The position numbers were made by a program, and so were the translations under genes. Positions 24,195 through 38,000 of a stretch of DNA of 64,000 nt are shown in pieces; position 1 is the stretch's first letter; the number at the start of each line of letters is the position of its first letter. Below the pieces are notes generated by a model. It worked only from the letters and a program-made list of their open reading frames with translations, did not search any database and had not been told where the DNA came from. Source of the stretch: Nymphaea colorata (lineage: Eukaryota; Streptophyta; Magnoliopsida; Nymphaeales; Nymphaeaceae); NCBI RefSeq assembly GCF_008831285.2, contig NC_045142.1, positions 16,431,354-16,495,353 on the forward strand. Reading direction: 5' to 3'.

Positions 24195-27100
24195 CATTCA
24201 AACTGGTGCATGGAGGTTGCAAATGTCAGCTTGGACTTTAAGAAAATAAGTTGCTCCTTTTGAGGGACTTGATGAATGGGTCTTGCTAACTAAAGTTTAG
24301 ATGGACCAAATCATGCAACAATTGTTCTATTTTTAATCAAATCACATGCAAGGTGACAATCCAACTCAATGTGTTTCGTGTGTGTGTGTAGAACTGGGTA
24401 GGCTGCTATTTGCAATGCTGATTTTTGTTGCAAAGTAATATAGCAGCTGATGTATGAGACACTAGTACTTCACAACAAGTGTTTGCCATAGAGCAATATT
24501 TCACTTTTGAGGAAGATCTAAACATAGTGTGTTGTTTCTTCGTTTTCCATGAGATCAAGCTTCCTCCCCAATATACATGATACCCTAAAATATATCTCCT
24601 TATGACTTTGTAGGCTCCCCAATCAACGTCGCAATATGTTGTGGTATGAAAGTTTTCATTTTTAGGGAAGAAAATGCCTTGACCAGTAGAGAGCACAGGA
24701 CTTTGAGAGTTTCATTGTTGTGAATCAAAGTAAACTTTTGCACGTGCCAACTTAAGGAATCAACAGCAAAAACAATTTCAAGTTTGGTAATTTAAGATAA
24801 ATCATACATCCCACTAGTCTTTGAAATGATGAATCATTCACGATCATTGGCTGATAATGTTTTTCGACACTCCATTGGAACTTATGATGGCTTGCCATTA
24901 ATTAAACTAGCATCATCTAGGATGTCACAAACATATTTCCTTTGTGATAGAAATATTCTTTTTTTGCTTCTAGCAAGTTTCAAGCCAAGGAAGTATTTTA
25001 ATGTCCTTAAATCCGTCATGCGAAACCTGGTGCTTAGATAATTCTTGAACTTTTTCATTTGTTCAAGATAGTTTCTTGCTATGATGAGGTCGTCCATGTA
25101 CACAAAAACAACAACAAATGTTCATTTGCATTGGTAAGTGAACAAAGAGTAGTTAGATTAGATTGCATAAACCCATAGTTTAGGATGGATACCAACAATT
25201 TTGAAAACAGAGAGACTTTTAAGTTTGCATATTCTAGTTTCTTCACTTTGACCATAATTTCCATCAATATTTCTTTCTCCAATTCACCATTCAAAAAGGC
25301 GCTATGCATGTCTATTTGGTGAAGAAACCAATTTCACTTGGCTGCCATTGAGAGGAAACATCTAACTATCACTAACTTGGTAATGGGTGCATAAGTATCA
25401 TGGTAGTCCAAGCTCTTCACCTACATATACCCTTTAGCAACTAATCTTGCCCTTGTACCTCTCAATTTTCCATTTGATTCATACTGGATCCGGTATACTT
25501 ATTTGCATCCAATGGTTTGATGTTTGATTGTTGAGTAACTAGAGTTTCAGTTTCATTTGATTCCAATGCCTTAGTTCATCCTTCTTGATCTTTCTTCGAT
25601 TTGGATCTTGCAATGCTTGACTAAAAGATGTAGGTTTTGATTGGAGAGAGATATTTAACAAGAAGTTTTTGTGAACAGTGGTGAACTGAGAGGATGACAT
25701 AACTTTGGGACAGAGGATTCCTTGTGCCTGACCTTCTTCCTTACGATGATGACTTGGTTGATTTATTTTGTGTTGCACCACAATAATAATCTCTTAGCAA
25801 GACTGATGGTCTAATTCTTTGAGTCAATGTTCTGAGTGGTGGAATAAGCTCAGCCAAGCCTTTAGTTGAAATGATTAGTTTGTTAGGATCATGTATGTAG
25901 GTTCGACTATGGTTTCAAGAATAGCTCCATGTGCACGTTCATTGGTGGTGCATTCTACTTATTGTGAAGTGATACTAGTTTCAATTGGATTTGATGAACT
26001 CGAGCTTCCATCAACAAAAAATCTACTTTCATCAGTATCATCTATAGGAATAGGGATAATTGGAGATGCAAGGACACTAGCACTTTGCTTAAAGGAAACA
26101 TGTTTTCGTGTAATATAATATTATGTCTCTACTTGCTAAAAATTTTGTTGTTCCAAGTCATATAATTTGTATCCCTTCTGCCCAAATGGATAACCCACAA
26201 TGCTGCAACAACTTGCCCTCTTATCAAATTTGATTTTTAGTTTACATTTGTAGCAAAACACAGGCGGCCAAACACTTTGAAATGACTGTATGTGGGCTTC
26301 TTTTGGTATAAGAGTTCATATGGAGTTTGATTGTTCAGAATTTGGAATGGATTTTTTTGGTTAGGTATGTGGAAGTCAGAATGCAATGATCACAAAACTA
26401 CAGTGGCAAACTTGCGTGAAATTTAAGGGCACACACTACATTTAGTATGTGGTGATGCTTCCTTTTTACAATGTCATTCTGTTGTGGCATGTAAGCACAA
26501 GTGTGCTAATTCATCTTTCAAGTAAGAGATTTTATTTCAACAAAAAAATTCCATGCCCTTGTTGGTTCTAGTCTTTAGAACACTAGTTTTTTTTGAGTTG
26601 TTTCTCGCACATATTTATAAAATTCATCAACAAACCACATGACTCACTTTTATATTTCATCAAGTTGGCTCATACGGCCCTTGAAAAATCATCGATTTTG
26701 GTAATAAAATATTATGCACCAGAAAAGGACGTTTGAGAGTGAGGCCCATATACTTTGCAATGAAGAAGATTAAAAATTTTGTCATGACGTGATTCACTTA
26801 ATTTAAAATATAGTCTAGATTTTTTTGCTACATTGCAAACTTCACATAAATTGTTTGACAACTTCATAGTAGAATCATACTGTGAAAGTATTTGATCTTT
26901 GGAATGAAATAGATGCCCAAGTCTTAGGTGCCAGAGGTTGGTTTTCAGGCTGAACTAAACTAGTTGTTATGCAGCAGGTTGGCGAGTTGAAGGCTTTGTA
27001 GACAAACAACCCATTTCTTGAATCACCTAGTCCAGTCATCATCTTGGTGTTTAAGTCCTACACAAAGCATCCTGACAAGGTGAAGATTATGTGATAACCA

Positions 27101-28440
27101 GTTTAAAAAATCAAATTACTTACCATAGTAGATTATATGAAAATTTTGGCAAGTAGTGCACATTTTCAAGAGTAATAGATGGAGACAAAATAACTCTATT
27201 GACATGAGTTGCAAGAATAGCTTGGTTGTGTGGAATTTTAATAGGAAATGGGACAGCAAGTTGAATAATGTCAATCATTGAATCAAAGGAACATGAGATG
27301 TGGTGGTTGGCACCACCGTCGATAATCCAGATGTCAGGTTTAAGTGAACACGTACCTATAAGGTTTGTTTGAGAGGTGGATTATACTTCAAGGAGTTGCT
27401 TAATTTGGTTATATTCATTTAATGTCAAGGTCGGTGTAGGGTCTTGGTTGGATTCTTTAGACTGGGCGGCAGCAATTTAGGCAATGGAACCTAATTTGTC
27501 ACATGCAGCTGAGTTTCCACCTACAATTGAGTTTTCACTTGACCCTTTTTGTGCCTCTATTTTGATTCCTTTGAATTGGGTGGGTAACCATTCAACTTAA
27601 AGCATCATTCTTTCGAGTGGTTTGGAATGCGGCAATAATTACAGAAATATTGGGGTCGTTTGGTGAGTTCATCTTTTGCATTTCTTAAACCAGATACTGA
27701 AGACAGCCCAATATGATCGATTGTGCTTGATAGAAAACAATCCTCTCTTTGTTTTTCTTCTTGAAGGACAAGGGCATAAGATTTAGCAATTGAAGGCAAT
27801 GGATTCATGAGAGGAATTTGTCCCTTTACTATGTTAAATGAGTCATTCAGTCCCGTAAGGAACTGAATAACTTTGTCGTCCTACTATTTATTTGCAAGCA
27901 CTTTCAATGTGCTACATAAGTATTCAGGTAAAACATAGTAGGAGGATAGTTCATCCCGCAATGCCTTTAACTTAATAAAGTAAACAACCACAGACCTGGT
28001 TTCTTGAGATAAGCAACTGATGGATGATTTTATGTGGTACTTACGAGGGGTGGTACTCTGTGTGAAACGATCCTTGAGATCAGCCCAAATTTCACTAGCA
28101 TCATGTTATATTCACATTGTCTGCAAGGTCTCTAGAGAGAATTTTTAAACCAAGAGAGCACCATATGAGTGCAATGTCTCCAAAAAATGAATGCATGAGC
28201 AGCTATGTCCGGTTGAGGTAAGCTTCCATCCACAAATGCTATTTTATTTCTGGCAAAGAGTGCCATCAATATGGCATGACTCCATGTGGCATAGTTTTCA
28301 CTAGTTAGCGTATGAGAAACCAGAATAAATTTTGGATTATCAGAATGATGGAGGAAGGTTTAGCAAAGTCTGGAACGATATGATCAAATTGGTACTCAAG
28401 CTCTAGTGCAGGGTTGTTTTTTTTACTCTAATGACGCAAT
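24195..28440 (-). pseudogene. Copia C gag-pol remnants
   Basis: From right to left on the minus strand, the gag region (about 28440-27600) ends with a CCHC zinc knuckle CNYCRIPNHSKE (about 27612). Protease/integrase remnants lie between about 27400 and 26150. RT has FLNGELEKEILM (about 25290) and YMDDLIIARN (about 25100), then LKYFLGLKLARSK. RNase H has SLISWKTKKQHT and RSSSKVKYCSMA (about 24500). Stops and frameshifts occur every 50-100 codons. Confidence 0.82.
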
Positions 28441-28453
28441 GGCTCTCCTACCA

Positions 28454-28693
28454 TGTGTGGGAGGAAGGAAACTAATGGAATTTAGAGACACACCAAAGTA
28501 ACTTAAAAAAGAGAGGGAATAGATGAAACAGAGGTGCACTCATTTCATTCATTTACAGAGCACATATACATTTCTGTACATGATCATTTTGAACAGGGAA
28601 AGAATAAGTTTGTTACAATAGAGAAGGAACCAGAAGCCTTCACACTAAATTAATTTGATCCTCACTCATTCTTTTGGAGTGAATTTCATAACA
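28454..28693 (-). repeat. 5' LTR of copia C
   Basis: Partner of 23900-24190 adjoining the modified primer binding site at about 28441-28453. Differences include several indels, in keeping with an old insertion. Confidence 0.88.
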
Positions 28694-30257
28694 GAAAGTC
28701 ACTTGCCTTTAGGTTATTATCTAGTTCTTTATTTTTGCCTATCGTGTAGTCTAAAAAACCCCATTCTTAAAGGTAGTTTTGATTTCTGAACTTTTTCCAG
28801 GAAAATAAACTTCTATGTTTTTCTTCATGCGTTAAATTTTGAGCTTAATTTTAATTTGTAGTTGGGTGGGGTTTTGCATGTTCTTGGTGTTAGATTATTG
28901 GTTTCACAGTTTAATTTGATTGTCATCATCCCCAAGTGAGTTCATGCAATAGGGGCTGGGGTTGATAGGCAGTTAGTTGTCATTTCAAATTCCCAGGGCA
29001 ACAACTTTATGTGTTGTAGGAATCACCTACATGCAAGTTGAAGTTTAGCGACGGCAGTACCCTGAGACACTAAAGCAAGCCCTGTACCTTATGACAACAA
29101 GGAATTGAATGGGAGCTTTATCTCTCCTTTGGGCGGTAGGATAAAATACTCTTCCTCCTCACCTAGAATTTGGTTGTCATTGAAGCAGAGTTTCAACTAA
29201 TGTCTCCCTCTAGGACACAACAGCCAATAGAGTGGCATTGTTAAACCTTTAGTTTGGGTTTTGGTTATTTGGGTCTTAGGCTGCAATAGGCTAGGTGCTT
29301 TTATTTTAATGAGTGAATAACATATCATATTGGTTGCATTAAATAGCATGTAGGACATTAATTGCCCTAGTTCATTGCACTTGTAGTAGTTTATTTGCAT
29401 CTCATAAAGTGCATCCAAGTAGAATAAGTGTTGGGCAGTTGATTTATTTTATTTACTTAATTAGTTAGTAGCCAGAGTCAAAGTCGTTGACGTGCACAAA
29501 CTCCCATAGATGTCAACTTTTAGAGATATGTTTTTGTGATTACTCTGGTTAATTCGTTGTTCTAATACTTTAGTAATTTAATTTCCTTGTTTAATAGGCT
29601 ATCTAGGTTCATAATTACAGGAATTAGTATAGCATAAGGTTGTTTTAAATTAGAATAGGAATTTGTTTTCAAAATTTAGTTTTTACTAGTCAAACATAGA
29701 AATCGTCCATAATTAGACTTTCACCTAGCTAGATTTATTTGATTTTGAACATTTTTTTTTCAGTTAGAGTGCCTTTAGATTTTAGGCCAGTTTGTTTGGA
29801 CTTTTTGAGTTTAATTTAAGTTAATGTAGCTGAAATTAGTATCCATTTGCGTTACATTCATCCTGTCTTTGTTTTCACAATCAATTTAGTACCAGTGTTT
29901 AGCACAGCTTAAGGGTGTAGTTGGTACCTAGTGTTTCAAATATGAGGCTGATATGAAATCCCTTTTATATGGGATCTCCTAGCAGACGGACACTAGATTT
30001 CACCACTATGCAAAAAATGGATTTGAAATCCTAACTAGATGTTCAAACCTCACGTTTGATGTCGGATGGGAGGTGTCTGATCTTAAATTCCTTGGATTTG
30101 AGATCCCTAGTAATCTCAGACAAACTCGATGTCAAATTTGAGGTAAACAAATGCCGGAATTGATTTTATTTTCATTTGATTTGCGTAAAGTATCTTTCAT
30201 TTCGATTTTTTTTTTTTTTTTGCAAGTTTGTAGGGTAAGTGGGCCTCCTATAAGATG

Positions 30258-30289
<32 letters not shown>

Positions 30290-31600
30290 TTTGTTAATTC
30301 TGAGAACAAAATCAATCCTTGGTAAACTCGCTTCCTTTTCAAGTACTATGGAACTATGTAGTTAGAAGCCTTGTCCAAGGGATTCTCCAACCAATTATGG
30401 TGACTCTTTCAGCTTGCAGCAGTAAGCATCAATCCAATGGAAAGAGCTGCTCTGTTTCTCCATCTTATTGGTCTAACTAGCTCCAGCCTACTTCGCATTG
30501 TGGGACCTCTAAGATAGATAATCCATGGATCAAATGAGTTTGGGTGACGCGGCTCAATAGATTGAACTAAAGATGGGTAAGATTTGTAGCATCAATATCT
30601 AATCAGTTGAGGTTAGATGGGGCTGAGCTAGTACCAAAATCGAAGTGAGTTAATAAAAAACATCCCCGTCAAGCTTCCCTGAGCATGACCCCGGCTCCGG
30701 CCTAGAGGGATCCTTGGACCTGGCCGCCTCATTTGTGTGGCGTCCCTAGGAATTGTTGTAGAAACTTAAAGGAAGAACACAATTAGCCAAGGATTCCTTC
30801 CAGATCCTCAGCCAATAGGAGGAGCATGTACCTCTGGAGGCACCTTTTTTTTTTTTTTGCTCAAACAGTCATGTAATGTCAAGCCCTATGCCAAACCCTC
30901 GGAGGCAAGCTCTAAACACACTCCCATGGACCGGGTGGTTTGGGCTTAAGCCAATTTTGGGCCTTACTGACTGCCATGAAGGCCCTTGGCCATAGTGGAA
31001 TGAGTTCTATAGACCCCTACAACTCAAAAGCCCTTGTCCTAGGGCAGAAAAGGTTGGTATGGATGCATGATGTGGTGATTGTGTAGGCAAGTTCTCAATG
31101 GTAGTGAGGAGGCACAACCGTCTTTGTTGATGCAAGTTGTGTGTGTTAATGCTTAATTCTCTTGAAACAAAAATATTGTATTGCTTAAATTTGTAACTCG
31201 AAGCCTTAAAAACACCTTATGCATGATTGTATTGGGGAATTACAATGGGTATTCTTGCCTAGAGGCATCTTTCATCCAATTGTAGGCGGGAGCAGGTTAA
31301 GAGGGCTTTTGGGCAACACAGGATAGAGGGCAATAAAGTGGGTTGGATAATGAGCATATGTTGTGTTTCCTCAAATGTCATCTGACCCATTCAAAGTACT
31401 TCCTAGACACTAGGCTGTGTTGAGACACCGTTTAAGACACCCCATCAATGGGACGAGATGTCCACGTCACCCACCTTTTATTGCATCCCAGGCTGCAACA
31501 GGAATAAATTGGCAGAATCATGGTTATCTCTTCCTAGATGAAGTGATACAAAAGTACATTTTAAAACCATCCATTCCATTGAACATACGCTTAAACACTA
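28694..31600. other. Intergenic stretch without a recognised gene; CA microsatellite
   Basis: AT-rich and without coding signal. A perfect (CA)14 tract lies at 30261-30288 and T runs at 30210-30222 and 30848-30859. The segment 29920-30150 has many imperfect words of the type 'atttgagatcc/gatttgaaatcc', resembling a small inverted-repeat transposon, and similar words recur at 54050-54490. I could not define its ends. Confidence 0.35.
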
Positions 31601-32001
31601 GTGGAAAATGGGAATAGTTTGTAACTATTCTATGAATTTCTTCAGTCACAGTGATTCACATGAAACAGTAGTCAATATCCATGTTTTCCAGTTCAATCCT
31701 CGCTAAGAAACTGGTTTTACACATAAGTTATGGTAGCAGAAAATGAAATGCCGCTCTAAATAAAGAACTAGCAGTCCTGAATAGCATAAAGGAAACTCAA
31801 AGAATGTCCATTCAATGCTCAAAATTGTTGAGGCTTGGTTTTACAAAAAGTGCACTACCCTATAATGATGGTTATTAATTATTATCCATGTCACGGCCTC
31901 CATTTATAGGGCGGAAGCTTCTTGATCATGGAGCGGACAGGGAAAATACTTGAATAGGCATGCCTCAGGAAAAAAAAAAATCACTCCATCTATAATGACG
32001 C
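31601..32001 (-). other. Probable 3' UTR and downstream flank of the carrier gene
   Basis: Follows the TAA stop of the minus-strand carrier gene. There are AATAAA-like words, but none can be chosen as the polyadenylation signal. No other gene is visible. Confidence 0.4.
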
Positions 32002-35000
32002 TTATAAGTTGGCAGTTTTGTGCAAATACCGCCTCTCGTAAAAACCAGTCACTTGATCAGCCACTGCCCACATAATTGCCTGGCCTGGAGGAATTCTCAT
32101 AAGCCTAGGCAGCAGCCCCTTCCACAAGGCCAGAAGTCCCTCTTCGGCAAAGATCGTTCTTATGGAATGGAACATTCCCCGGTATTTCACTTCTCCCTCA
32201 CTTCTACTTTGAGCCATAAGCCTTGTCTTCACTACATCAAAGGGGCCAGTACACACCGGACCGGCAGTACCTGCAAGGAATCCTGAAATCATTGATTGCC
32301 AAGGCTGCAGAACACGACCATCTCCCTCATGTTTCTTCCACAGCACTACATCAAATGCATTCTTCGCTGTGAACATGGCAGCTTGATTGGTGCCATTACG
32401 CATAACAGTTGGTGCAGCACCAGCCCAAAGTCCCAAAACCCCCTCTTCATGTATGATGGTTCGGGCACAGTGCACTGGTCCTTTGTACTTCAGAAGCTCA
32501 GAACTCAAACCTCGCTGCTGCTGCAGTCTAATCTTTACCACCTGCATTTTTGTAGGAGTCTATGAAAAGATTGACCATGATGCATCAAAATGACTGTATA
32601 AAATCATATGCAAATTTTGTATTCCTCCAAAATATTTTGAAGCATATTTTCAGCTGTAGAAGACAGAAAAAGAGAACTATTACAAGAGAATTGCACAACA
32701 CCTGAATGTCAAATGACTGATACATGCTCAAGAAAAGAAGCTGGTGCTCTAGGACATATAATTTTATATTTACCAGTATCAATTGCTAATATAACCACTG
32801 GAAAGAAAAAAGTAGAAAAAAAAACTTGGAGAAATTGAGGAGAAAAGTTATTGTCTACAAGCAATAAACCAAGGCCCTAAGCTAAGACTTGTCCAGGTAG
32901 GCTGCATAACGTTCCAACCTCATCGTTTCAGTTACTGTACGCCACAATTTAACATGATTTTATCCATCAATGAAAATCCAGGTTGAAGATCTAGAAACTA
33001 CTTTCAACCAATGGTAAAAAAGGTCATCAGAAGCTGGGACACAGAGAAAGATATAGAGTTCCAACACTTGAATGTGCTATGAGGCAACCCATTTTCAAAC
33101 ATCCAAGTGTTCTAGAATCAGCACAGTGAAGGAGGGGATCTGTATGGTCGGATATTCAAACCCAAGAACAAGTTTAGCTGTTTACTTTAATGAATTTCCT
33201 GCAAACTGAATAATACAGTGGTCCTGATTAGAGAGCGGCCAGGTGTTAAATGTTCAAGTGAAATGCTCTGTTAGATTATTTCTACTTCATTGCACAATGC
33301 CAGTTTCTGTGCAGCTTTCTTTTTTATTTTCCGCTTTTAGGTACACTATTTTATTTAATCTGCTTTATTAATTAAACATGCCTTATAATATGCTTGTGTT
33401 TTGGTTTCAATTGTTTCCCGTGTGTACATGTGTGTGTCCTCGTCACACCTGCACCGAAGTTTTTTGGGAAAACACACCACCTGCGCTCAACATAATCCAT
33501 ATCAGTCAGACCAAACGCTTATGCCATATAGTAACATATCATTAAAAAAACCATAAATTTATTTTGCTAAAGAATTGAAAATAAAAAATAAAAAAAATAG
33601 AGAAAAGGCTGAAGTTTTTTCTAATTGCTTAAAATACAAATAAAAGAAAATTCATTAATATATGTTATAAAAAAAGAATATAGACCTTATAAACAAGTTT
33701 ATGTTAGCTTGTTACCTTTGTTTCAACTACATGTCACATCAAACGTAAACAAGGTCATTTAACATTTTATTATCTAGCTTGTTTCTTTTCTTATTATGGA
33801 TGTGTTGGAAACACTCTAATTTCTTTCACATCCACTTGCACTGCACATCTAACTAAGGATTTTGACTAAAAACTCTTAAGGCTTGGGCAATCACTTTCAA
33901 ACATATTCCACCACATTTTTAAATTAAAAAAAAAAGCACAATGAATATGAGAAACAAGAAATAAAATTACTAATTATAATTATGAAAGATAAACTAAACT
34001 TTTGCAGTTTTGTGTATGATACCCAGATACATTGTTGTTCTATTCCAAATTACTGCATTTCTTCTCATGCCACCTTGACAATTATTATATATTTTCATCT
34101 CACAATGAATGGCATCTTATATGTCAAACTCAATAATCAATGTCATAATGCAACCCAAAACCTTTGTTCACCTCTTTATCCATTTCAAGTGAGGTTGAAT
34201 ATCTTAATGCATGATTTAAACAGTAAGCTGCTGCATGAAGGGCATTATAAAGTTGGCTGATCCACCTCATACTCATAGTTCTCCACTCATGCATGTATAG
34301 CTTATTTTTTCCCTTCATTTTCTCTCTAATGGTTTCTTTTGCTTTAACCATTTATACTTTATAGAGGTGCCTTATGGCAAACCTATTTTTGTTATCAACA
34401 ACCTGATGACTTTGACCAAAGGTAGCAGATCTTCAACAATTTCATGTCCCAAAATTCATTACTAAATATAATAATCACTGTTGTACAAAATTTTCTTTTA
34501 AGCAAATCTTCAAGTTATATGAGTGGACATGAAATTGTAGCAGATCTTCAAGCATGAGATTTAAGCAATGAGTGGACATGGAGGCCGAAAGAATGTCCCA
34601 TATCCTCCAACCAACAATTTAGCTCTAGCTCTATAATTTGTTGCATTGTCTATAATAAACTGCACAATGTTCTCAAACCCTAATATCTTTTATAACATCA
34701 TCAAAAACTCAAAATAAAATATCAGAAATATAGGGAATATTTAAGACGTCAAAAAATTTCAAGAACATATCAATGTTCCTGATCATTATCTATCTGCCAT
34801 AACACTACGTCATGTTTTTGTCCAGCTTAATCTCTTCAAGGACATACCAATGTTACTGATCATCATCTATCTACTATAACACTACGTCATGTCTTTGTCC
34901 AGCTTAATCTCAATTCAACACAATATCATTTTACTTCTAACTATTGCATAAAAAAAAAAATTATCAACTACTGATAAGAAGGCAGTTTATATCTAAGGGC

Positions 35001-38000
35001 TACAAAAGTAATTGTAGCTGTCATAATCTATAAATAAAATGATAGATAATTAAAAGGAATGCAGGTGCCACAAGACCATCTCCCAACTACATACTTTGTC
35101 TGGTCTATTGTCTTTCAAAGTCATAGTCATATGAATGTCAAGCCAAGAACCTAGAGTAGTACAAAGAAAAAGCTTTCGATTGAGGCAGAAGCACTAGACC
35201 TGTGCCACTAGGTGCTTTACCATAGGCAATGTTGTACATATCATACAATGGGGAGCCATATCATATGATGTGTCGTATATTTCTTATTTTAAGATACAAT
35301 ACACCATCTGCATCATAAATAGGTCTTGTATAGAATTTGTATCATACATATTGTATGATACGGAACTCATACCATGCTAAACGGGGCGATCTACCATATC
35401 TTACATGGTATGCATCAAAACCACAAAAAGGGCGTCCAAACTCCCCTTTTCCAACTCCGATTTTAAAACCCCATTTACCCTTCATTTCCAACCGTACCTA
35501 AGAGTTGGTGGAGGAGTATGTACTGGTTTTGAAGAGGAATTGTCGATTTTAGGGAGAAATTGTCAATTGAAGGAAGATTTGTGCATGGTGACTGATTCTT
35601 GTTTGGAGAAAGAGGGTTTCTATGATTTCTCTACAGAAAGGTATGAAATCTCACATTTTCACCAAAAACCATAAATTTCTATTGTTTTTAACTTTTTAAT
35701 TAGGTATATGCAGGTCTTCATTTGTTTTCAAAGATACGACTTCCAATCATGATCTAACATGGCAAAGGTGCAAAAGTGTGAATGACAGTGATCAATTAAG
35801 ACTTAGATGCAACTATTTCCACAATCAAATATCAGAAGGGAATATTAGAATGTAACACCATCTGGCAGGCTACAGGTTAATGTGGTTGCATCCTACGTGC
35901 ATTGGTAGTACAGAGAACCATTGCCACCATATGTGCATGAACAATGTTTAGATATGCTTAACAGTACAGAAAAAGCGAATTAAAAAAGAAATAGATGAGC
36001 TAGAAGCAGGCTGTAGTGAACCCTAGGAAGTCGAGGATGTAGATGAATGCATTGAAGAAGATGAGGATCCTGATGTTAGTCCAAGATCAGAAATGGCTAG
36101 CTCAAGAGAAAAAGGGAAAGGCATATGCATGGAGGAGGTAGATCTTCTAGTAGGAAGAGAAGAGATGTAACAAATAGCAGGTGCGATCTTGGTGGATCTG
36201 GTGGTAGAGTACCTAGTGATAGGTCGAATACTAGATCCATCAAAAGCTTTTTAACTTCCTATACTGCTCCAAGTGCTCAGCCCAACATCTATATTGCTAT
36301 GACCTCATAAGATTTGATACAACAGGCATATATGGCAATGGAGATATGGTTTTATGAAGCATTTATTCCCTTTAATGCACCTAATTCATTGTATTTCCAG
36401 GCTATGGCAAATGTCAGTTACTTATGTAAGTCCTAAATACAAAATGTCTTCATAGCATCATCTGAAAGGCAAAATTTTTTATGCAACACTCAAGGAAGTA
36501 AAGACATATTGTAGTCAATTGAGATTAAGCTAGAAGGAAACAATTTACAGCATTATAGTAGATGGATGGGCTAATACACAGTCAAGAACACTCGTAAATT
36601 TTATGGTTTATTGTCCTAAAGGTACTATCTTCTTAAAATCTCTTGATATGTTTGATGCTAAGTCACCTGAGTGTGTGAGTTATGCGCTCGAAGCATGCGT
36701 CGATGCGATGCGCGAGCGCATGTCCATGCGGATTTGCCTTGGATGTGCCACGGACGCGGCACCAAGCGAGTCCTATGCAGTCAAATGCACGGGTTTAGAC
36801 TTGAGTTGTTTTTTTTTTTTTACACGCACGGACTGGGGTGAGTTTTGTCCATGCATGCGCCGAGGACAATTTTGTCCCCTTTTTTATCTTAAACTTTTAA
36901 GTTTGACTTTTTAAAGCTCATGCATTTAGGGTTAACCCTTTCATGAGTGAACTTGAGCACCACCCACCTCCCTCCCGACTTCCGACCACTCCTCCAGTGA
37001 GAATCTGATTTTTCCAGTGGCCCTCCCTCCTTCATCCCCTGGCAACCTCAGGTTTGATGATGGTGATTGAATTGGTGACAACACAAGTGATTTTCGACGG
37101 TAAGCTTGTGAATCAGCGACAATGACATGATTTTACAAATTCTTCATTTTTTTTCTTCCAAATGTTTTCATGCTTAATATCTTGTTTATTTCGTTTTTTT
37201 TCATGTGTTGGGCTATTTCCTACTGTTTTGCCCAATCCGTTCATGCTGTTCTGCTGTTTTTCATTTTTTCATTGTTTTTCATTAAGATATTTTACCTTCT
37301 TTTGCTTCTTTGTCATTAAGTTGCTATAATAATATTTGTTAATTTATTTTAGCATTTCTGTTATGTCCAATTCATGCTTTTTCTGTTGAGGAATGCTGTA
37401 GTTATATATTAGTTATTAGTTACATCTTAGTTATATATTAGTTACTAGGTTTTTCGTTTGTGCTTGTATGATTTTATTTGGCAGCCGTGCACCTAAGAAA
37501 GTCATGTGAGATACTGCTTCTGAGTTGTATATTAGTTTCCTACATGTGCTATATATATTGTTGAAATTAGAAAGTTTATATTTAAGTGTGGTAGTTTTCT
37601 GATTATTTAAAAGTTAGAGTCTTCTTTAGTCATTTATATCTTTATGTGTCTCTCTTGTGTAAAGACTCTAACCGATCCCTATTCTCTCTTTAAGTAAGAG
37701 ATTAGGGTTAGCAATGAAAGAATATAATAGTTGATTCTCACTCTCTCTCTCTCTCTCTCTCCCTCTCGTGCTCTTGTGTTCCCTCTCTTTTCTCCATCTT
37801 TTTCAACATGGTATCAGAGCCGGTTATCTCCATCCTTCTCCGGTGACGGTTGACGTGATTTTCCGGTGACCTCTTCTCCTATTCTATCTCTTCCTATTTC
37901 TTTCCCTTCCTTTCTCTACCCTTCCTTTCTCTCTTCTCTCTGCTGATCGAGAAATAGTGGACAGCGTGGAGGGGAACCTAATCACACGTGAGAGGTATGT

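Larger units (their letters stand above)
23900..28693 (-). mobile_element. Copia element C, decayed
   Basis: A 4.8-kb minus-strand copia element. LTRs at 23900-24190 and 28454-28693 begin TGTGTGGGAGGAAGGAAACT and end TTTCATAACA when read on the plus strand. Flanks AAAAG (23895-23899) and GAAAG (28694-28698) are a target duplication with one mismatch. The minus-strand primer binding site TGGTAGGAGAGCC next to the right LTR differs slightly from the initiator-Met site. The order gag-protease-integrase-RT-RNase H is preserved, but frames are broken throughout. Confidence 0.88.

Noticed and set aside
29920-30150. Small inverted-repeat transposon suggested by repeated gatttgaaatcc words, also at 54050-54490
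   Set aside because: Could not find matching ends or a target duplication; similarity is limited to short words.
35405-35674. 89-codon plus-strand frame as a separate gene
   Set aside because: Lies where the leader of the fossil hAT gene would be and shows no independent protein features.
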